Below are positions 1 to 7,166 of a stretch of DNA of 31,376 nucleotides, one piece after another. The position numbers and the translations under genes are program-made. Within the stretch, counting starts at the first letter, position 1. Each line of letters opens with the position of its first letter. Where the stretch lies: the NCBI GenBank assembly GCA_051871515.1, contig JBJECY010000105.1, forward strand, positions 1-31,376. Reading direction: 5' to 3'. This DNA is from SFTJ01 sp051871515 (GTDB lineage: Bacteria > Bacteroidota > Bacteroidia > Bacteroidales > Muribaculaceae). The notes under the pieces are model-generated. The model searched no databases. It saw only the letters and a list, made by a program, of their open reading frames with translations, and was not told the origin of the DNA.

Positions 1-1
1 T

Positions 2-1363
2 TTCATGCTCGATGTGGGCCGTCATTTCTATCCGGTGGAATACATCAAGGAGGTGATTGACATGCTTGCTTTGCATAATATCAACTATTTCCATTGGCAT
101 CTCACCGAGGACCAAGGTTGGCGGATTGAAATAAAAAAATATCCTCAGCTCACGCAAGTGGGAGCAGTGAGGCCACGCACGCTCATCAACCAACAAACAA
201 TGACCTACGACGAAACACCGCACTCTGGCTTCTACACTCAGCAGCAAGCCCGGGAAGTGGTGGAATATGCCGCACAACGCTACATCACCGTGGTGCCTGA
301 AGTGGACCTTCCCGGACACATGATGGCTGCTCTGGTGGCATATCCTCAACTGGGCTGCACAGGTGGCCCGTATGAAATACCTTGCCGATGGGGCGTATTC
401 CCCGATGTGCTCTGTGCCGGCAACGATGCCACTCTGCAATTTGCTAAAGACGTGCTCAATGAGATTATGGATATCTTCCCATCGCCTTACATTCACATTG
501 GTGGTGACGAGTGCCCTAAAACCCGATGGAAAGAGTGCCCTAAGTGTCAAGCAAAAATCAAAGAATTAAATCTTACAGACACTCCGCAACACAGCAAAGA
601 GAACCAACTGCAAACCTATTTCATGAGCCAAATAGGTCAACTCATCAACAGCCGCGGGCGCAAAATGGTGGGATGGGACGAGATGCTTGAAGGCGGTTTG
701 GCTCCGGGTGCCACAGTGATGTCTTGGACAAGCCACAAGCCGGCTGTTACCACTGCTAAACTTCACCATGACGTGATTGTCACCCCAATTCAATACCTAT
801 ATTTCAGCAATCCGCACCACAACAAGCGCAAGGGTATAAAAAGCTTGCAACGGGTTTACAACTTTGAGCCTATGCCAAAAGACCTGACTCCCGAGGAACA
901 GAAATACGTGATTGGCACGCAAGGCTGCCTTTGGACCGAATGGACCCGCGACACCACAAAGGTTGAATGGCAGATAATGCCGCGACTTGCTGCGCTTTGC
1001 GAGCTGCAATGGGCACAGCCACAAACAAAGAATTTTGCAAAATTCTTGCAAAAGCTGCAACCAATGCTCCAAATCTACAACAGCTTGCAATATGGCTATC
1101 GCAAAGACCTTCACGATGTTTATGTGCAATGCTTTGAAAGCCAACAGTACCCCGATATGTGCCTTGTTGACATCACTACCTTTCAAGGAAACATTTATTA
1201 TACGCTCAATGGCGAAACCCCAACCATACATTCAGCACCTTACTATGGCAACATCATGGTGAAAAAAGGCACCACGGTGAAAGCTATGGCAATTCGCCCC
1301 GACGGCACACAAACACCGGTTGAAACCGTTGAGGTTGGGAAAGGCGATATCTGGAAGGAATAA
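2..1363 (+). CDS. Beta-N-acetylhexosaminidase, glycoside hydrolase family 20 (5'-truncated by window edge)
   Basis: Removes terminal beta-linked GlcNAc or GalNAc from glycans by substrate-assisted catalysis. The frame is open to the left edge, and the first visible residues (F, then MLDVGRHFYP) are the usual start of the GH20 TIM barrel, so the signal peptide and N-terminal GH20b domain lie outside the window. The catalytic Asp-Glu pair is in HIGGDECPK (D168-E169 counted from the ATG at 5), preceded by WHLTEDQGWR and the VPEVDLPGH strand. Residues about 395-447 resemble the small chitobiase/hexosaminidase C-terminal beta domain. The ATG at 5 is an internal Met, not a start. A strong hairpin follows 28 nt after the stop. 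Family assignment is secure; substrate and cell location cannot be read from this fragment, though homologues are usually periplasmic or surface lipoproteins. Confidence 0.95.
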   Translation, partial: FMLDVGRHFYPVEYIKEVIDMLALHNINYFHWHLTEDQGWRIEIKKYPQLTQVGAVRPRTLINQQTMTYDETPHSGFYTQQQAREVVEYAAQRYITVVPEVDLPGHMMAALVAYPQLGCTGGPYEIPCRWGVFPDVLCAGNDATLQFAKDVLNEIMDIFPSPYIHIGGDECPKTRWKECPKCQAKIKELNLTDTPQHSKENQLQTYFMSQIGQLINSRGRKMVGWDEMLEGGLAPGATVMSWTSHKPAVTTAKLHHDVIVTPIQYLYFSNPHHNKRKGIKSLQRVYNFEPMPKDLTPEEQKYVIGTQGCLWTEWTRDTTKVEWQIMPRLAALCELQWAQPQTKNFAKFLQKLQPMLQIYNSLQYGYRKDLHDVYVQCFESQQYPDMCLVDITTFQGNIYYTLNGETPTIHSAPYYGNIMVKKGTTVKAMAIRPDGTQTPVETVEVGKGDIWKE

Positions 1364-1390
1364 CCACATTTGTTACATACGCACATTAAC

Positions 1391-1436
1391 AGCACAAGCA
1401 ATCATTGACGGCAATGATTGCTTGTGCTGTATTTTC
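1391..1436. terminator. Rho-independent terminator after the GH20 gene
   Basis: Perfect 17-bp inverted repeat (1391-1407 with 1412-1428) around a 4-nt loop, followed on the plus strand by GTATTTT. It ends the plus-strand GH20 transcript and lies about 110 nt past the aroB stop of the convergent minus operon, so it may also block that one, although the minus side is not T-rich. Confidence 0.8.
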
Positions 1437-1537
1437 AATCTTGGGACAACCCCTTTTCCAAATAGAGTTCTATTGCCGCACTCCACGGCGCATTATTGCA
1501 GTATTTGGAGTGGTGGCGTTTGGAGTTGCCTGTGGTT

Positions 1538-2602
1538 TCAAATGTGCATAAGGTCGCGGTAAATGTCGAATGCTTCCTTCATTGTGTCATCGTTGATGAT
1601 GCAGTCAATGCGAATGTCGCCGGGTGCGCCAAGCAGGGTGCAGTTGATTTCGCCTTGACGGCTCTTTTTGTCGTGCTTCATGAGGTTGAGCAACTGGGGA
1701 TAATCGTCGCAAGTGATGTAGAAAGAGCCATAATGAGTGTGCACGTAATCGGCTATGAGATGCACATCGGCGCTGCTGAATTGGCACAAGATGTGAGAAA
1801 GCACGGCATCAACCACCAGCCCGTAAGCCACAGCATAGCCGTGAGGGATGGGTTTGTTGCGCATCATTGCCATGCTCTCAAAGGCGTGGCCCACGGTGTG
1901 CCCCAAATTGAGGGCGCGGCGCAGTCCATGCTCATGCGGGTCTTGACGCACAATCTCAGCTTTCACTTCAACCGACTCTTTGAGCAATACAAGCAGTTGT
2001 TCCATATCGGTGCAGTGGCTGATGTCGAAGTTCAGCAGTTGCATGAAAGTCTCGCGGCTTTTGAGCAAGCCGTGCTTAAGCATCTCGGCATATCCCGAAT
2101 TGATTTCGGTTTGCGGCAGGGTGCTGAGAAAAGCCGTGCTGATAACCACATCAGTGGCTTCGTTAAACACGCCTATTTCGTTCTTCAATCCGTTGAAGTT
2201 GATGCCTGTTTTGCCGCCTATGGCAGCATCTACGGCGCTGAGCAGGGTGGTGGGGATGTTGATGAATGGAATGCCCCGCTTAAAGGTTGATGCGGCAAAT
2301 GCGCCAAGGTCGGTGACCACTCCGCCGCCAAGGTTTATGGCAAGAGAATGGCGGGTGCCGCCGCCTTCACCAATCTGCTGCCATACCGAGATGAGTGAAT
2401 CGGTGTTTTTGTTAACGTCGCCGGCAGCAAACTCCACTATCACGGCATTGGCTATGTGGCTGTTTTGGGCAAGTTTGGGCAGCACCATCTGCCGTGTATT
2501 GCTATCGGTGATTACAAACAGGCGATTATAGGTTTTATTACTCAGAATGTCGTTGAGGGCATTGTTCAAATCGTTTGTGAAGATGATGTTTTGATGTTCC
2601 AT
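1538..2602 (-). CDS. aroB: 3-dehydroquinate synthase
   Basis: Second step of the shikimate pathway: NAD- and metal-dependent cyclisation of DAHP to 3-dehydroquinate in the cytoplasm. The 354-residue protein has the family's normal length. Visible motifs are the nucleotide-binding GGGVVTDLGAFAASTFKRG, the PTTLLSAVDAAIGGKTGIN active-site segment, SGYAEMLKHGLL, and the metal-binding GHTVGHAFE followed by PHGYAVAYG. The ATG is at 2602 with AAGG shortly upstream. It is the last gene of a probable minus-strand operon (nitroreductase, DUF5715 lipoprotein, HAD, aroB), 46 nt after the HAD stop. No key residue appears to be missing. Confidence 0.97.
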   Translation of the reverse strand: MEHQNIIFTNDLNNALNDILSNKTYNRLFVITDSNTRQMVLPKLAQNSHIANAVIVEFAAGDVNKNTDSLISVWQQIGEGGGTRHSLAINLGGGVVTDLGAFAASTFKRGIPFINIPTTLLSAVDAAIGGKTGINFNGLKNEIGVFNEATDVVISTAFLSTLPQTEINSGYAEMLKHGLLKSRETFMQLLNFDISHCTDMEQLLVLLKESVEVKAEIVRQDPHEHGLRRALNLGHTVGHAFESMAMMRNKPIPHGYAVAYGLVVDAVLSHILCQFSSADVHLIADYVHTHYGSFYITCDDYPQLLNLMKHDKKSRQGEINCTLLGAPGDIRIDCIINDDTMKEAFDIYRDLMHI

Positions 2603-2648
2603 AGCCTTGGGATGTTTGTTGCTGAGATTGAACGGTGAAATATTGAAG

Positions 2649-3389
2649 TTATAGTGTTGTGCTGTTTAATTGCTCAATGAGCAGCGGCAACTGCTGTGCA
2701 AATTGCTGCATTGAGCTGAAGATTATGTTGGCGCCGTTGTCGCTCATGGCTTGCTGCGGAATTGGTCCTGTGGTGACGGCAACGGTAAACGAGCCGCTGC
2801 TGTGCCCGGCTTTCACGCCAAGCGGCGCATTCTCAATCACAATGGCTTGGTGAGGCAGCACGCCTGCCAGCCGTTGCCCCATGATATATGGTTCGGGGTC
2901 GGGTTTTCCGTGGGTCACGTTGGCTGCGGTGATGCGCATATCGGGGCTGAAAAGACCTTGATACTCGCAGTCGATGCGGTTTATCACGTCGGCTTGTCCG
3001 CTGCCGGTCACCAGCACGCGTTCAATGCCGTGGTCGCGCAGGCAAGTGAGCATCTCATAAGCTCCGGGCATGGCCTCAACGCGTGGCAACGAACGGAAGT
3101 TGGCGGTTTTTATTTTGTATATCTCACGAGCCTCTTCCACTGAGAGTGTGGTGCCAAACTGACGTTTGTGAATCAGGTTGATGGTGGCTACACCGGTCAT
3201 TCCCTCATAAAGGTAAAACTCATCGCGTGTGGCTTCAATGCCCAGATGGTCGGCGAGCATCTTCCATGCCAGAGTGTGATTCTTCATTGAGTCGTAGAGC
3301 ACTCCGTCCATGTCGATGAGGGCAGCCTTGATGGTGGTTGAGCTGAGGTTGTGGGCTTTGAGATATTGCTTGATGCACTGTGTGAACAT
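2649..3389 (-). CDS. HAD-superfamily hydrolase, beta-phosphoglucomutase-like
   Basis: Cytoplasmic phosphatase or phosphomutase of HAD subfamily I with a helical cap; the substrate is probably a small sugar phosphate but cannot be told from sequence. Counting from the chosen start (246 aa), motif I is DMDGVLYDS (D26 nucleophile, D28 acid/base), motif II is VLVTGSGQ, motif III is the Lys of HGKPDPEPY, and motif IV is VIENAPLGVKAG. The frame is open up to an ATG at 3461, but that start would overlap the upstream gene and add 24 residues with no family resemblance; MFTQCIKQYL at 3389 leaves a 44-nt gap and fits better. It sits between the DUF5715 lipoprotein and aroB in the same direction. There is no evidence that it acts in the shikimate pathway. 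Confidence 0.88.
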   Translation of the reverse strand: MFTQCIKQYLKAHNLSSTTIKAALIDMDGVLYDSMKNHTLAWKMLADHLGIEATRDEFYLYEGMTGVATINLIHKRQFGTTLSVEEAREIYKIKTANFRSLPRVEAMPGAYEMLTCLRDHGIERVLVTGSGQADVINRIDCEYQGLFSPDMRITAANVTHGKPDPEPYIMGQRLAGVLPHQAIVIENAPLGVKAGHSSGSFTVAVTTGPIPQQAMSDNGANIIFSSMQQFAQQLPLLIEQLNSTTL

Positions 3390-3433
3390 ATTGCAAAAAC
3401 TGTTATATGTGACCGTTTTTTTCTGCCTGAGTG

Positions 3434-4207
3434 TTATGGTCGGGCTGTGATGTGGAAACATCCTTGTTTAACCTCAAATTTCACGTAGCATCGGCCTTTT
3501 TGCCGTTCGTCGTAGAGTATTTCGCCAAGAATGTTTTTAAGGTCGGCGAGCGAGACAATGAATGTTGAGTCGCAGCAGATAAACTTGGCGTAGCTGATGT
3601 CGAAAGTGGTGCCATAGCAGTGAGCCGATTGCTCAGAGGCGTTGCGGTTGCGTCGCCTTAGCTTAGCTACCGAGCGGTCGGTGCGCAGCACGCTGGTCAC
3701 TTTGATGCGGTATTCATGACCGCCGCGTGCGCGTATGGTGTCGGCAAAGCGGCGACCAATGTCGTTGAGCAACTGTGCGGCTTTTGGTACAAGAAAGGGC
3801 ATAGAGTGGGTGAGTTCGTCAACGGTGTAGTTCTCGTTGGTGGCTATGCGTACAATGGGCGTGCGCAGGTGATAGGCATCGCTCAGGTTTCTTATGGGCT
3901 TAATGCCCAACGACTCGGCAGCGGCAAGGTGTGTGCCGTTGGTGTCGTTGAAGATGCTGCGCAAGCGGCCCGGCACAATGTGCACGGGTATGCTGTGCAC
4001 AATTGCCTTGGCTTGGCAACTGGGCGTGTCGGCCACGGTTTTGCCTTGAGTGCCGCTGATGCGCTGTTCAGTGGTGTTGCATAATGTGGCTGAGTCAATG
4101 TTTGCTGACTCAGCCTGTTGCGCGTCGCCGTTCTTCTTGCCTCCGCTTCCGCATGCGCCCACCATCATCATGATGAGCAGCACAAGTGAAAGTTGTTTCA
4201 TGCCCAT
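3434..4207 (-). CDS. DUF5715-like lipoprotein with M15-peptidase-type metal residues
   Basis: Predicted envelope lipoprotein of 257 aa. Hydrophobic residues 5-17 end in VGAC, giving lipidated C19; the tail after it is Gly/Lys-rich without the acidic surface-export signal, so a periplasm-facing position is more likely. The C-terminal half carries TSVLRT (S172, R175), SAHCYGTTFDISY (S194, H196, D203) and a late CFHIT (H252). The H-x6-D plus late His pattern and the upstream S..R match the zinc site of M15 D,D-peptidases (VanX/VanY). The usual catalytic Glu three residues before the last His is Gly249 here; E245 is the nearest acid. I recognise the SAHxYGTTFDISY block as DUF5715; the peptidase-like role is inference. 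An alternative start is the Met two codons later (4201). The gene lies 3 nt after the nitroreductase stop, so translational coupling is likely. Confidence 0.8.
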   Translation of the reverse strand: MGMKQLSLVLLIMMMVGACGSGGKKNGDAQQAESANIDSATLCNTTEQRISGTQGKTVADTPSCQAKAIVHSIPVHIVPGRLRSIFNDTNGTHLAAAESLGIKPIRNLSDAYHLRTPIVRIATNENYTVDELTHSMPFLVPKAAQLLNDIGRRFADTIRARGGHEYRIKVTSVLRTDRSVAKLRRRNRNASEQSAHCYGTTFDISYAKFICCDSTFIVSLADLKNILGEILYDERQKGRCYVKFEVKQGCFHITARP

Positions 4208-4210
4208 GCC

Positions 4211-4804
4211 TTAGATTCCCACGGTTTGGATAAACAAAATCTTCTTGTTCTCGGGCAGATTGAGTGCTTTATGAAGTTCTTCGCGCTTGAAGCTGGCTCG
4301 CACCACTGTCTTTATGCCTTGCGAGGCGCAATAGAGATAGATGTTTTGCGAGGCTGCTCCGGCTGCGTAGCCCTGCATGCCTTCGTCTTTTTGCAGGGTC
4401 GGGTCGGTCACCAACACAATGTTGAGCGGACATTGTGCGGCAAAATCCTGCATAGCGGTGAGACTACGCAAGTCGCCTGTGGCCACCGTGGTGAGGCTGT
4501 TTGATGCAGCGTCGTAGAGGCTGGCACCTTCAGGCGTAACCACATAAATCGACAATTCTTGCTTGTTGATGGCTGTTGCCACGGTGCGTTTGCCGTCGTG
4601 GGAGATGCCCCATGCAGCCCACAAGAGGTTGCTGAGTTGCTGTGGGGTGATGGTGCCGTTGGGGCTCATGTCGCGGCTTGAGTGGCGCTTGCTGATTGCT
4701 TCCATAAGCGGCATGCCACCGGTTGTTTGTGGGGCAGGCAGTTGTTGCCCGTTGCTCAGTAATGAGAATGTGGTCATTAATGCTGCAAATAAATATTTTT
4801 TCAT
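4211..4804 (-). CDS. Exported SagB/ThcOx-type nitroreductase-family protein
   Basis: Small FMN-dependent nitroreductase-fold protein (197 aa). It starts with a Sec signal peptide (MKKYLFAALMTTFSLLSNG, cleavage near residues 19-20), so the mature protein is periplasmic. The domain begins with ISKRHSSRDM (R40, R44: the phosphate-binding R-x-S-x-R type motif), then LSNLLWAAWGIS, the GYAAGAASQNIYLYCASQG helix and a final ILFIQTVG strand, all typical of SagB-like dehydrogenases. The real substrate is unknown; relatives oxidise azolines in peptide maturation or act as general oxidoreductases, but no YcaO partner is present. A TAnnTTTG promoter lies 35 nt upstream. It is the first gene of the nitroreductase, DUF5715, HAD, aroB run. 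Confidence 0.87.
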   Translation of the reverse strand: MKKYLFAALMTTFSLLSNGQQLPAPQTTGGMPLMEAISKRHSSRDMSPNGTITPQQLSNLLWAAWGISHDGKRTVATAINKQELSIYVVTPEGASLYDAASNSLTTVATGDLRSLTAMQDFAAQCPLNIVLVTDPTLQKDEGMQGYAAGAASQNIYLYCASQGIKTVVRASFKREELHKALNLPENKKILFIQTVGI

Positions 4805-4838
4805 AACAAAAGTCGTTTTGATTTGGTTATTACGATAG

Positions 4839-4846
4839 CAAAGTTA
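4839..4846 (-). promoter_or_regulatory. Bacteroidota -7 element for the nitroreductase-to-aroB operon
   Basis: Reads TAACTTTG on the minus strand, an exact match to TAnnTTTG, 35 nt before the nitroreductase ATG. The -33 region is T-rich (TTTCATC) rather than a clean TTTG. Confidence 0.55.
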
Positions 4847-5021
4847 ACAAAATTAGCTGAATTGATGAAACCTTGTAGCCACTTATGCCATTTTGTAGCA
4901 GGCTTTTTGCCAAGTGCCGGTTGCCGCCAATGACTCTCGGCTGTGAGGCGTTTTGCTAAGTTTTGCGCTTTTAAGGTGCGAATTTAGCTTGTTACCTTAT
5001 GCCTATTATGGCAAAAAAGCG

Positions 5022-5029
5022 TAATTTTG
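5022..5029 (+). promoter_or_regulatory. Bacteroidota -7 element upstream of the EamA transporter
   Basis: TAATTTTG matches TAnnTTTG exactly, 54 nt before the ATG at 5084. I do not see a good -33 TTTG at the expected spacing. It is divergent from the promoter at 4839-4846, and the 279-bp gap between the two genes holds nothing else recognisable. Confidence 0.45.
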
Positions 5030-5083
5030 CAGCCTGTTAGCAAGGCAAAGAGCTAATGATGTAATATAATGACTGATTAAGGT

Positions 5084-5959
5084 ATGTGGATAATATTGGC
5101 AATAATGTCGTCGGTGTGCTTGGGCGTTTATGACATCTTCAAAAAGCTGTCGCTCAACGGCAACAACGTGCTCACGGTGCTGTTTCTCAACACTGCGTTT
5201 GGGGCATTGCTCATGTCGCCTGTGTGGCTGGGTGGTGCGCTGCATGGCGATATTGGTTTTGGTGGCACCGTTGAGGGGCATTTGCTCATAATGCTTAAGT
5301 CGGTGATTGTGCTCTCGTCGTGGGTGATGGGCTATTATGCGGTGAAGCATTTGCCGCTCACCATCACCGGTCCGGTGAATGCCACACGCCCCATATTGGT
5401 GCTGCTGGGTGCATTGCTGATATTTGGCGAACGCCTCAACGCCCTTCAATGGCTGGGTATAGCTCTTGGTTTCTGCTCGCTGTTTTTTGTGAGTAGGTTG
5501 GGCAAGAAAGAGGGTTTCTCGGTGAAACATAGTGTGTGGTTATGGCTCATTATGGGAGCCACGGTGATGGGCGCTGTGAGCGGACTTTATGACAAATATC
5601 TGCTGCGGCGCTATGAGCCTCTTGACGTACAGGCGTGGTATTCGCTCTATCAGTGCATCATCATGGGCTCGGCTATAGTGGTGATAAAACGCCTCAGCCA
5701 CGACTCCACGCCATTTGTGTGGCGATGGACCATTCCGTGCATTGCCTTGTTTCTCACCATTGCCGATGTGGCTTATTTCTATTCGCTGTCGATGCCCGAC
5801 TCAATGATATCGGTGGTGTCGATGATTAGGCGCGGTAGCGTGTTGGTGTCGTTTGCCTATGGCGTCACTGCCTTGCATGAAAAGAACGTCAAGCTAAAGC
5901 TCATAGACCTCTCGGTGTTGCTTGTGGGCTTGGTGTGCTTGGTGCTGGGCAGCCGATAG
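5084..5959 (+). CDS. EamA/DMT-family inner-membrane transporter
   Basis: Integral membrane protein of 291 aa with about ten hydrophobic segments in two repeats of five, the drug/metabolite transporter layout. The first segments run roughly 2-19, 29-51 and 68-88, and the last ends close to the C-terminus (LSVLLVGLVCLVLGSR). The typical EamA motif of each half is visible around LTITGPVNATRPILVLLGALLIFGE, where a Pro-rich segment is followed by a helix ending in a conserved Glu. Substrate is unknown: family members move amino acids, nucleotides, sugars or drugs. The ATG at 5084 follows TTAAGGT. rpiB follows 82 nt later but seems to have its own promoter, so the two are not clearly one operon. 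Confidence 0.87.
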   Translation: MWIILAIMSSVCLGVYDIFKKLSLNGNNVLTVLFLNTAFGALLMSPVWLGGALHGDIGFGGTVEGHLLIMLKSVIVLSSWVMGYYAVKHLPLTITGPVNATRPILVLLGALLIFGERLNALQWLGIALGFCSLFFVSRLGKKEGFSVKHSVWLWLIMGATVMGAVSGLYDKYLLRRYEPLDVQAWYSLYQCIIMGSAIVVIKRLSHDSTPFVWRWTIPCIALFLTIADVAYFYSLSMPDSMISVVSMIRRGSVLVSFAYGVTALHEKNVKLKLIDLSVLLVGLVCLVLGSR

Positions 5960-6003
5960 AAAAATAGTGAGCTAAAGATGAGGCTAATTTGTGCAGAGTT
6001 TTG

Positions 6004-6011
6004 TAATTTTG
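6004..6011 (+). promoter_or_regulatory. Bacteroidota -7 element upstream of rpiB
   Basis: TAATTTTG, an exact TAnnTTTG match, 30 nt before the rpiB ATG. A TTTG at 5988-5991 is only 12 nt away, closer than the usual spacing of about 19. Confidence 0.5.
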
Positions 6012-6041
6012 TGAATCAAAAACCAGCAAAAAAAGATAATT

Positions 6042-6494
6042 ATGTCCATTCTTCAACCCAACAAACCTGTTGCCTTGTGCAGTGACCATGCAGGTTATGC
6101 AACTAAATTAGCAATAATAGAGTATCTGAAAAGCGAGGGCATAGCCTATCACGACTATGGCACTTATAGCGAAGAAAGCTGTGATTACCCCGACTTTGCA
6201 CACCTGTGCGCCGAGGCTGTTGAGCGCGGCGAGTGCTATCCCGGCATTGGCGTGTGTGGCAGCGGTGAGGGCATCAACATGACCCTCAACAAGCATCAAG
6301 GCATACGCTCGGCATTGTGTTGGAGCGAAGAGATTGCCGGGCTTGCCCGCATGCACAACGATGCCAACGTGCTTGCTCTGCCGGGTAGGTTCATTTCAAA
6401 CCAACAAGCCATTGGCATTGTGCGCGTGTTCCTCAATACGCAGTTTGAAGGCGGCCGCCATCAACGTCGCATCGACAAAATCCCTGTGAAATAA
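6042..6494 (+). CDS. rpiB: Ribose-5-phosphate isomerase B
   Basis: Interconverts ribose 5-phosphate and ribulose 5-phosphate in the non-oxidative pentose phosphate pathway (cytoplasm). The protein is 150 aa, normal for RpiB. Motifs: LCSDHAGYATK near the N-terminus (phosphate/base residues), the catalytic-Cys loop GVCGSGEGINM (C72), and ARMHNDANVLALPGRFI (H105 region). Bacteroidota RpiB proteins usually have Asn where this one has Glu76 in CGSGEG, by recollection of the family; this is probably a neutral variant. The gene is single, with its own -7 element and a terminator 67 nt after the stop. RpiB relatives also include allose- and galactose-6-phosphate isomerases; no sugar operon here argues for those. 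Confidence 0.94.
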   Translation: MSILQPNKPVALCSDHAGYATKLAIIEYLKSEGIAYHDYGTYSEESCDYPDFAHLCAEAVERGECYPGIGVCGSGEGINMTLNKHQGIRSALCWSEEIAGLARMHNDANVLALPGRFISNQQAIGIVRVFLNTQFEGGRHQRRIDKIPVK

Positions 6495-6561
6495 CATCTA
6501 AGCTGGGATAAACCAGTTACAAAGACAATCACATGCCCCACACGGTGGCACAAAAATATTG

Positions 6562-6606
6562 AGAATCTTTCGCTTCAATTCAAAATCACAGCGAAAGATT
6601 CTTTTT
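6562..6606. terminator. Bidirectional terminator between rpiB and folB
   Basis: Perfect 13-bp stem (6562-6574 with 6590-6602) and a 15-nt loop. On the plus strand it runs into a T-rich tail for rpiB; on the minus strand the stem is followed by CAATATTTTT, so it can also end the folB transcript after a roughly 195-nt 3' UTR. Confidence 0.8.
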
Positions 6607-6796
6607 GTTCATACACTTCGCATTAATAATCGCTGGCGATAACCCAGAGAAGTTTATAAAGGAATGTGATTCCTCGCTTGGCAAGGCAATGGCCGTGAGC
6701 TGCGGCAACTGCCACGGAAAGAAAACTAATAAAGGTGGCAACTTTTTTCGGGAGCTATATGTTTATGCCCATAAAAACTAAAGCCAACGTAGGTGT
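6607..6796. other. Non-coding part of the rpiB-folB convergent gap, with small hairpins
   Basis: The whole gap is 302 bp (6495-6796). Beyond the terminator there is no convincing ORF. Visible structure: AGGAAT/ATTCCT with a 3-nt loop (6660-6665 and 6669-6674), and CCGTG/CACGG (6693-6697 and 6713-6717) around a GC-rich centre. This would be transcribed as the folB 3' UTR. No known RNA family was recognised. Confidence 0.4.
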
Positions 6797-7147
6797 TTAG
6801 AAGTTTATGGTGACGGCTACGCTTTGCAGTTGGCATTTGAATGGAGGGCTGAGCTTCTCCACGGTGATGGTGCCGGCGGTGATGGCGGTTTGCGCCAGCA
6901 ACGCCTTGATGATGCGCCCTGCCACATGCTCAATGAGCTGCGATGGAATGAGCATTTCGTGCTCCACAATGCTATAGATTTCAGAATAGTCGATGGTGCC
7001 GCTGAGCATGTCGTGCTCAATGGCTTGTTGCATATTGGCTTTCACTGTGAGGGTCACTTCAAACCAGTTGCCCACGGTGCGCTCTTGCTGAGCCACGCCG
7101 TGATGGGCAAAAAATCTCATCTTATTGAGGGTGATGTAAGAATCCAT
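6797..7147 (-). CDS. folB: Dihydroneopterin aldolase
   Basis: Cleaves 7,8-dihydroneopterin to 6-hydroxymethyl-7,8-dihydropterin in folate synthesis (cytoplasm, usually an octamer). The protein is 116 aa, the normal FolB size. Motifs: MRFFAHHGVAQQER (the FxxxHGV-x-x-x-E substrate loop), DMLSGTIDYSEIYSIVE (the T-x-D-Y motif), LIEHVAGRIIKALL, and the catalytic Lys in ITVEKLSPPF (K98). The frame stays open upstream to 7504, but that extension overlaps the beta-helix gene and has shadow-frame composition; the ATG at 7147 gives a complete FolB. It lies 19 nt after the beta-helix lipoprotein stop, so the two are probably co-transcribed. folD is in this window but 18 kb away. Confidence 0.95.
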   Translation of the reverse strand: MDSYITLNKMRFFAHHGVAQQERTVGNWFEVTLTVKANMQQAIEHDMLSGTIDYSEIYSIVEHEMLIPSQLIEHVAGRIIKALLAQTAITAGTITVEKLSPPFKCQLQSVAVTINF

Positions 7148-7166
7148 AAATTGATGTGAGCGTTGA

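Noticed and set aside
1496..2290. 264-aa open frame on the plus strand
   Set aside because: Antisense shadow of aroB, whose motifs are unambiguous on the minus strand; no family resemblance in the plus frame.
4211..4804. Peptide-maturation (azoline) cluster suggested by the SagB-like protein
   Set aside because: No YcaO cyclodehydratase, precursor peptide or exporter nearby, and the protein has a signal peptide.
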